From Methylophaga lonarensis MPL (GTDB lineage Bacteria > Pseudomonadota > Gammaproteobacteria > Nitrosococcales > Methylophagaceae), in assembly GCF_000349205.1 (NCBI RefSeq), contig NZ_APHR01000004.1:1-64000 (forward strand): a stretch of DNA of 64,000 nt, given 5' to 3'. A program made the position numbers and the translations under genes. Below are positions 61,056 to 64,000 of this stretch, one piece after another. Under the pieces are notes generated by a model, which saw only the letters and a list, made by a program, of their open reading frames with translations, had not been told where the DNA came from and ran no database searches. Position 1 is the stretch's first letter; every line of letters begins with the position of its first letter.

Positions 61056-61574
61056 TTAATCGTGCTCCACGACAATCAGCTCATCGACCGCAAAGCCTGC
61101 CTGCGCTGCCTGCTCAATAAAGCGTGACATCACCTCATCATCAACTTGCGGAGTTCTTGCCAACAACCACAAGTATTTATGGCTGGGCCCTGCGACAAAA
61201 GCATATTGATAGTCAGAGTCCAGCTCAAAAATCACATAGCTGCCGTAAAATGGCCCGAAGAACGAAACCTTCAGATGGCCGGTATTGCTGTCTTTGACAA
61301 AATAAGCCCGGCCCTCAGCTTCTTTCCATTGCTGTCTGGCTGCATCAAAACCACGATTGATGACGCGCACCCCACCATCCTCTCGCAAACTGTACTCGGC
61401 ATATACCTGACTTAAGCCGCGCTCGAAAGAATGATCCAAACGAGCGATTTCATACCATTTGCCCAAATAGCTTTGCAGCTCAAAATCTGTGATCGGGCTG
61501 ACGCCAGATGGCACGCGTGTGCAAGCACTTACTATTAACAAAAAACCATAAATCGCTATTAGTTTTAATTTCAT
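61056..61574 (-). CDS. blc: Outer-membrane lipoprotein lipocalin (Blc-like)
   Basis: Bacterial lipocalin lipoprotein of 172 residues. The lipobox VSAC puts the lipidated cysteine at residue 18. The lipocalin GxW motif appears in YLGKWYEIARLDHSFERG, and further conserved pieces are INRGFDAARQQWKEAEGRAYF, the strand LKVSFFGPFYGSYVIFELD and YLWLLARTPQ. Blc proteins bind fatty acids or lysophospholipids. The start is directly adjacent to the mgtE stop, so they may be co-transcribed. Confidence 0.94.
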   Translation of the reverse strand: MKLKLIAIYGFLLIVSACTRVPSGVSPITDFELQSYLGKWYEIARLDHSFERGLSQVYAEYSLREDGGVRVINRGFDAARQQWKEAEGRAYFVKDSNTGHLKVSFFGPFYGSYVIFELDSDYQYAFVAGPSHKYLWLLARTPQVDDEVMSRFIEQAAQAGFAVDELIVVEHD

Positions 61575-62945
61575 CTAGCCAACCATGAGTGAAGACAGGA
61601 ACAGTGTTGCCAGGCCCAGATAAATCGTGACGCCGGTAATATCAGTGATGGTTGTCAAAATCGGTCCAGTCATCAGAGCTGGATCCTTACCCATGCGTTT
61701 GATCAAAAATGGCATCGTGCCGCCCACCACACCAGCGACCAGCACATTGATACCCAGCGCAATGCCGGCAACAACGCCAAGAATGACATTGCCCTGCAAT
61801 ACATAGGCAACCACACAAAACAGTGCGCCAAGGGCCACACCATTAAACAGGCCTATCACCAGTTCCTTACGAACGGCTTTCCAAAAATCTATCAGCCGGG
61901 CTTCACCCAGCGCGATACTGCGGATCGACACAGATAGCGCTTGTATGCCGACATTGCCACCCATATCGGTGATCATCGGTAAAAATGCCGCCAGAATAGC
62001 CACCTGCACAATGGTATTTTCAAAACTGCTAATGACTGCGACCGCGCCAAGATTCAGAAAAATATTGGCGGCCATCCACGGCAGACGTTTTTTCACTGCC
62101 TGTCTGGGCGGTGTATAAAAACTTTCATCCGGTGAGGCGGCATTCATTGCTACAAATTCATCGGCCAGCTCATGTGCCAGCAGATCCATCGACTGACCAA
62201 TACTGATAATGCCGACCATTGCTTGTTGTTCATCAACCACCGGCATCATTTTCAGCCGCCGACTGCGAATTCGTCTGGCAGCCTCAAGCGCTGGCTCATC
62301 AACAGCAATCGCAAACACATCCGAGGTCATGACATTCCTGACTTTAGCTTTGGGATCACCGAGCATCAACTCACGCAATGACACCACCCCCTCAAGACGC
62401 TGCGTCTCAGGGTGCAAGACAAATACATAAGCGGTGCGCTCTACCTCTGCCGGAGCCAGTCGCACCGCCTCAATCACCTCGCTGATATGACTGTCTGCAT
62501 CAACGGTCAGGAAATTCGGGCTCATTACTGAACCAGCGGTTCCTTCCGGATATTCTGCCAATTGCATGACCCGTTGCCGATAGACCGGATCCATTTGATC
62601 CAGCAAACGGCTGGCATATGCTTCAGGCAACAGTTTGAGGACATCGGCAAACTTTTCTGGTGCCATTTCCGCCAGCAGTGATCCGGCATCATCCTCGCTC
62701 ATTTGCCCCAATAGCGTTACCGTAAATGCGGGTGGTAGATATCCGGCTACATAGGCGGCTTTTTCCCAGCCGGATTGCAACAGGAAGGCGATAACGTTTT
62801 CCAGTGGCACTCGGGTTAATACTTGTGAAGTTCGAAGTGCTGAGACGTTTCTAGCGGCTTTTAAGGCAGCCTTGATATCACCTTCGATCAAAAACTGTTG
62901 GGTTTGCTCGGCATAGTCATGCATCGAGCTGGCAACAAGTAACAT
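61575..62945 (-). CDS. mgtE: Magnesium transporter MgtE
   Basis: Mg2+ channel of 456 residues. It has an N-terminal superhelical MgtE_N domain (LLGQMSEDDAGSLLAEMAPEKFADVLKLLP region), a CBS pair (YVFVLHPETQRLEGVVSLRELMLGDP and MPVVDEQQAMVGIISIG) and a five-helix pore domain. The pore domain has the conserved FLPMITDMGGNVGIQ and ALMTGPILTTITDITG. The CBS and N domains sense cytosolic Mg2+ in the known structure. An internal ATG at residue 8 is an alternative start. It runs directly into the lipocalin gene. Confidence 0.95.
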   Translation of the reverse strand: MLLVASSMHDYAEQTQQFLIEGDIKAALKAARNVSALRTSQVLTRVPLENVIAFLLQSGWEKAAYVAGYLPPAFTVTLLGQMSEDDAGSLLAEMAPEKFADVLKLLPEAYASRLLDQMDPVYRQRVMQLAEYPEGTAGSVMSPNFLTVDADSHISEVIEAVRLAPAEVERTAYVFVLHPETQRLEGVVSLRELMLGDPKAKVRNVMTSDVFAIAVDEPALEAARRIRSRRLKMMPVVDEQQAMVGIISIGQSMDLLAHELADEFVAMNAASPDESFYTPPRQAVKKRLPWMAANIFLNLGAVAVISSFENTIVQVAILAAFLPMITDMGGNVGIQALSVSIRSIALGEARLIDFWKAVRKELVIGLFNGVALGALFCVVAYVLQGNVILGVVAGIALGINVLVAGVVGGTMPFLIKRMGKDPALMTGPILTTITDITGVTIYLGLATLFLSSLMVG

Positions 62946-63014
62946 GCATCACTCCTTTGTGAGATAAGTACTTTTTATTTCAGTGCCCTGATTTGCCAAT
63001 CCGGGCTTGATACA

Positions 63015-63749
63015 TCAGTGGCTGGCAAAGCGATCTTCGAGAAAACCGAGAAAACGTTGCCAGGAGCGACGATCCGCTTCCGGGTGATAACGAGCGTCAT
63101 CAAACTCGGTAAATGCATGATCCGCACCACCATAGGCAATCATTTCGTTGGGCACCTGATGCTGTTCCAGCGCTTCGGCCAGCGCGGCAAAATCCTGCAT
63201 GCTAATCATCGGATCGGCCGTGCCGTGCAACACCAGAATCTCTCCCTGAGTTTGGCTGTAATCCTGTCCTTCAGGGGTGCCAAGGCCACCATGAAAGCTG
63301 ACATAACCCAGAAAATCACTGCCCGCTCGCGCCATCTCCAGCGCGACAGCGCCACCAAAGCAATAGCCCATAATGACTACCTGGCGGGTATTTGCACCCA
63401 ATTCTCCTGCGGTATCAAGCGCAGCCATCACCAGTCGACGCATTTTTTGCCTGTCCTGGTAGAGCTCGCCGGTATGCTGGCGTTTATCAACATCCTCTGT
63501 GGGCCTGATTCCTTTGCCAAACAAATCGGCCGCAAATACCGCATATCCGGCTTCGGCCAGCATGTCTGCCCGACGTTGTTCGTATTCGGTCAGCCCATTC
63601 CAGTCATGTATCAGCAACACCAGTTTGTCGGCCTGATCCTGGGCAACAAAATAGCCCTGGTAGGTGTTGCCCTCCAGCTGATATTGCACTTCATTTGCCA
63701 TGGCCGATGACACCATCAGGCCGACCAGCAGAGCCAGAATTTTTACCAT
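63015..63749 (-). CDS. Dienelactone hydrolase family protein, secreted
   Basis: Alpha/beta hydrolase of 244 residues with a signal peptide (VKILALLVGLMVSSAMA). The catalytic triad fits the family: the nucleophile Cys in IMGYCFGGAVALEMA, Asp in LHGTADPMIS and His in GGADHAFTEF. The export signal means a periplasmic enzyme, so it is unlikely to be a chlorocatechol-pathway enzyme; the substrate is unknown. It lies 27 bases after the membrane-fusion protein gene that enters from the right edge. Confidence 0.88.
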   Translation of the reverse strand: MVKILALLVGLMVSSAMANEVQYQLEGNTYQGYFVAQDQADKLVLLIHDWNGLTEYEQRRADMLAEAGYAVFAADLFGKGIRPTEDVDKRQHTGELYQDRQKMRRLVMAALDTAGELGANTRQVVIMGYCFGGAVALEMARAGSDFLGYVSFHGGLGTPEGQDYSQTQGEILVLHGTADPMISMQDFAALAEALEQHQVPNEMIAYGGADHAFTEFDDARYHPEADRRSWQRFLGFLEDRFASH

Positions 63750-63776
63750 CTCGGCTTACTCCTACTTGTTGCTCAC

Positions 63777-64000
63777 TTAAAATATTGTCCGATCTTGAAC
63801 TCGTCGGCCCTCCTGCACTTCAGGACCGGGGTATATGACCACACGTTCATGCTCGGTTAAGCCCTCCAGCACCTGCGCATTCATGCCATTGTTAACCCCT
63901 ATGGAAACCTGTCTCAGCTGAACCCGCTGACGCTCATCCACCACAAACACGGCCCATGACCCATGATGGCGGAACAAGGCCGCTGAAGGTACCGTCAGTA
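63777..64000 (-). CDS. C-terminal part of an RND/HlyD-type adaptor protein (cut by window edge)
   Basis: Open frame that runs off the right end of the window on the minus strand. The visible 73 residues read as the membrane-proximal domain of a membrane-fusion protein: LTVPSAALFRHHGSWAVFVV, then VSIGVNNGMNAQVLEGLTEHERVVIYPG. The start and the partner pump lie outside. It would be a third adaptor in the neighbourhood. Confidence 0.8.
   Translation of the reverse strand, partial: LTVPSAALFRHHGSWAVFVVDERQRVQLRQVSIGVNNGMNAQVLEGLTEHERVVIYPGPEVQEGRRVQDRTIF

Noticed and set aside
63018-63710. 230-codon plus-strand frame opposite the dienelactone hydrolase gene
   Set aside because: Long, but antisense to an intact gene with full catalytic triad; no ribosome site or domain.

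Overview
The window is a stretch of ordinary, densely packed gammaproteobacterial chromosome of moderate GC. Its gene orders are well-known gammaproteobacterial ones: parB-parA-rsmG-mnmG, gltB-gltD, purE-purK, smg-dprA-LysM, def-fmt-rsmB-DUF4390-ntrY-ntrX-trkA, and yqgE-ruvX-pyrR-pyrB-pyrC'. Two pseudoazurin-type blue-copper proteins, a cytochrome b561 and a small cytochrome c point to a respiratory, free-living bacterium. A marine or methylotrophic relative of Methylophaga or other Thiotrichales would fit, but that placement is a guess from gene content. No phage, integrase, insertion sequence or CRISPR array was seen.

Layout. 0-6.4 kb: a soluble chemoreceptor fused to a solute-binding domain, then the chromosome-partitioning and tRNA-modification cluster. 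6.4-7.7 kb: convergent dgkA and lgt. 7.7-10.3 kb: a nitrogen operon (porin, glnK, amtB) behind a sigma-54 type promoter. 10.3-17.4 kb: hemE, then gltB/gltD with a clear sigma-70 promoter. 17.6-24.6 kb: purE, purK, a SelW-like protein, convergent topA, then smg, dprA and a LysM protein. 24.7-33.5 kb: cytochrome c, then the formylmethionine and ribosomal RNA methyltransferase genes running into ntrYX and trkA. 33.5-38.2 kb: pyrimidine genes, ending with an inactive dihydroorotase homologue, a small lipoprotein and a HAD hydrolase. 38.3-42.5 kb: an RND efflux pair whose pump gene is frameshifted, followed by tRNA-Asp.

42.7-50 kb: a membrane-tethered pseudoazurin, an RhlE-type helicase, and two tandem paralogous TonB-dependent receptors, the second frameshifted. 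The receptors share unusual A/T-rich dyad elements upstream. 50-54.9 kb: REP-like repeats, a small secreted protein, cytochrome b561, and a three-gene cassette (GT2 glycosyltransferase, TVP38/DedA-like membrane protein, ArnT-like glycosyltransferase) that looks like a polyprenyl-phosphate sugar pathway. 54.9-64 kb: a soluble pseudoazurin, an AI-2E family permease, a second RND adaptor/pump pair with a Fur-box-like dyad upstream, a lipocalin, MgtE, a dienelactone-hydrolase-like protein and the end of another membrane-fusion protein.

The points most worth a second look are the chemoreceptor with an apparently cytoplasmic binding domain, NtrX without the GAFTGA loop, the non-canonical start of dprA, the overlapping dyads before the TonB receptors, the tethered/soluble pseudoazurin pair, and two frameshifts that are both explained by loss of one A from a run of three. 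No wholly new system was recognised.
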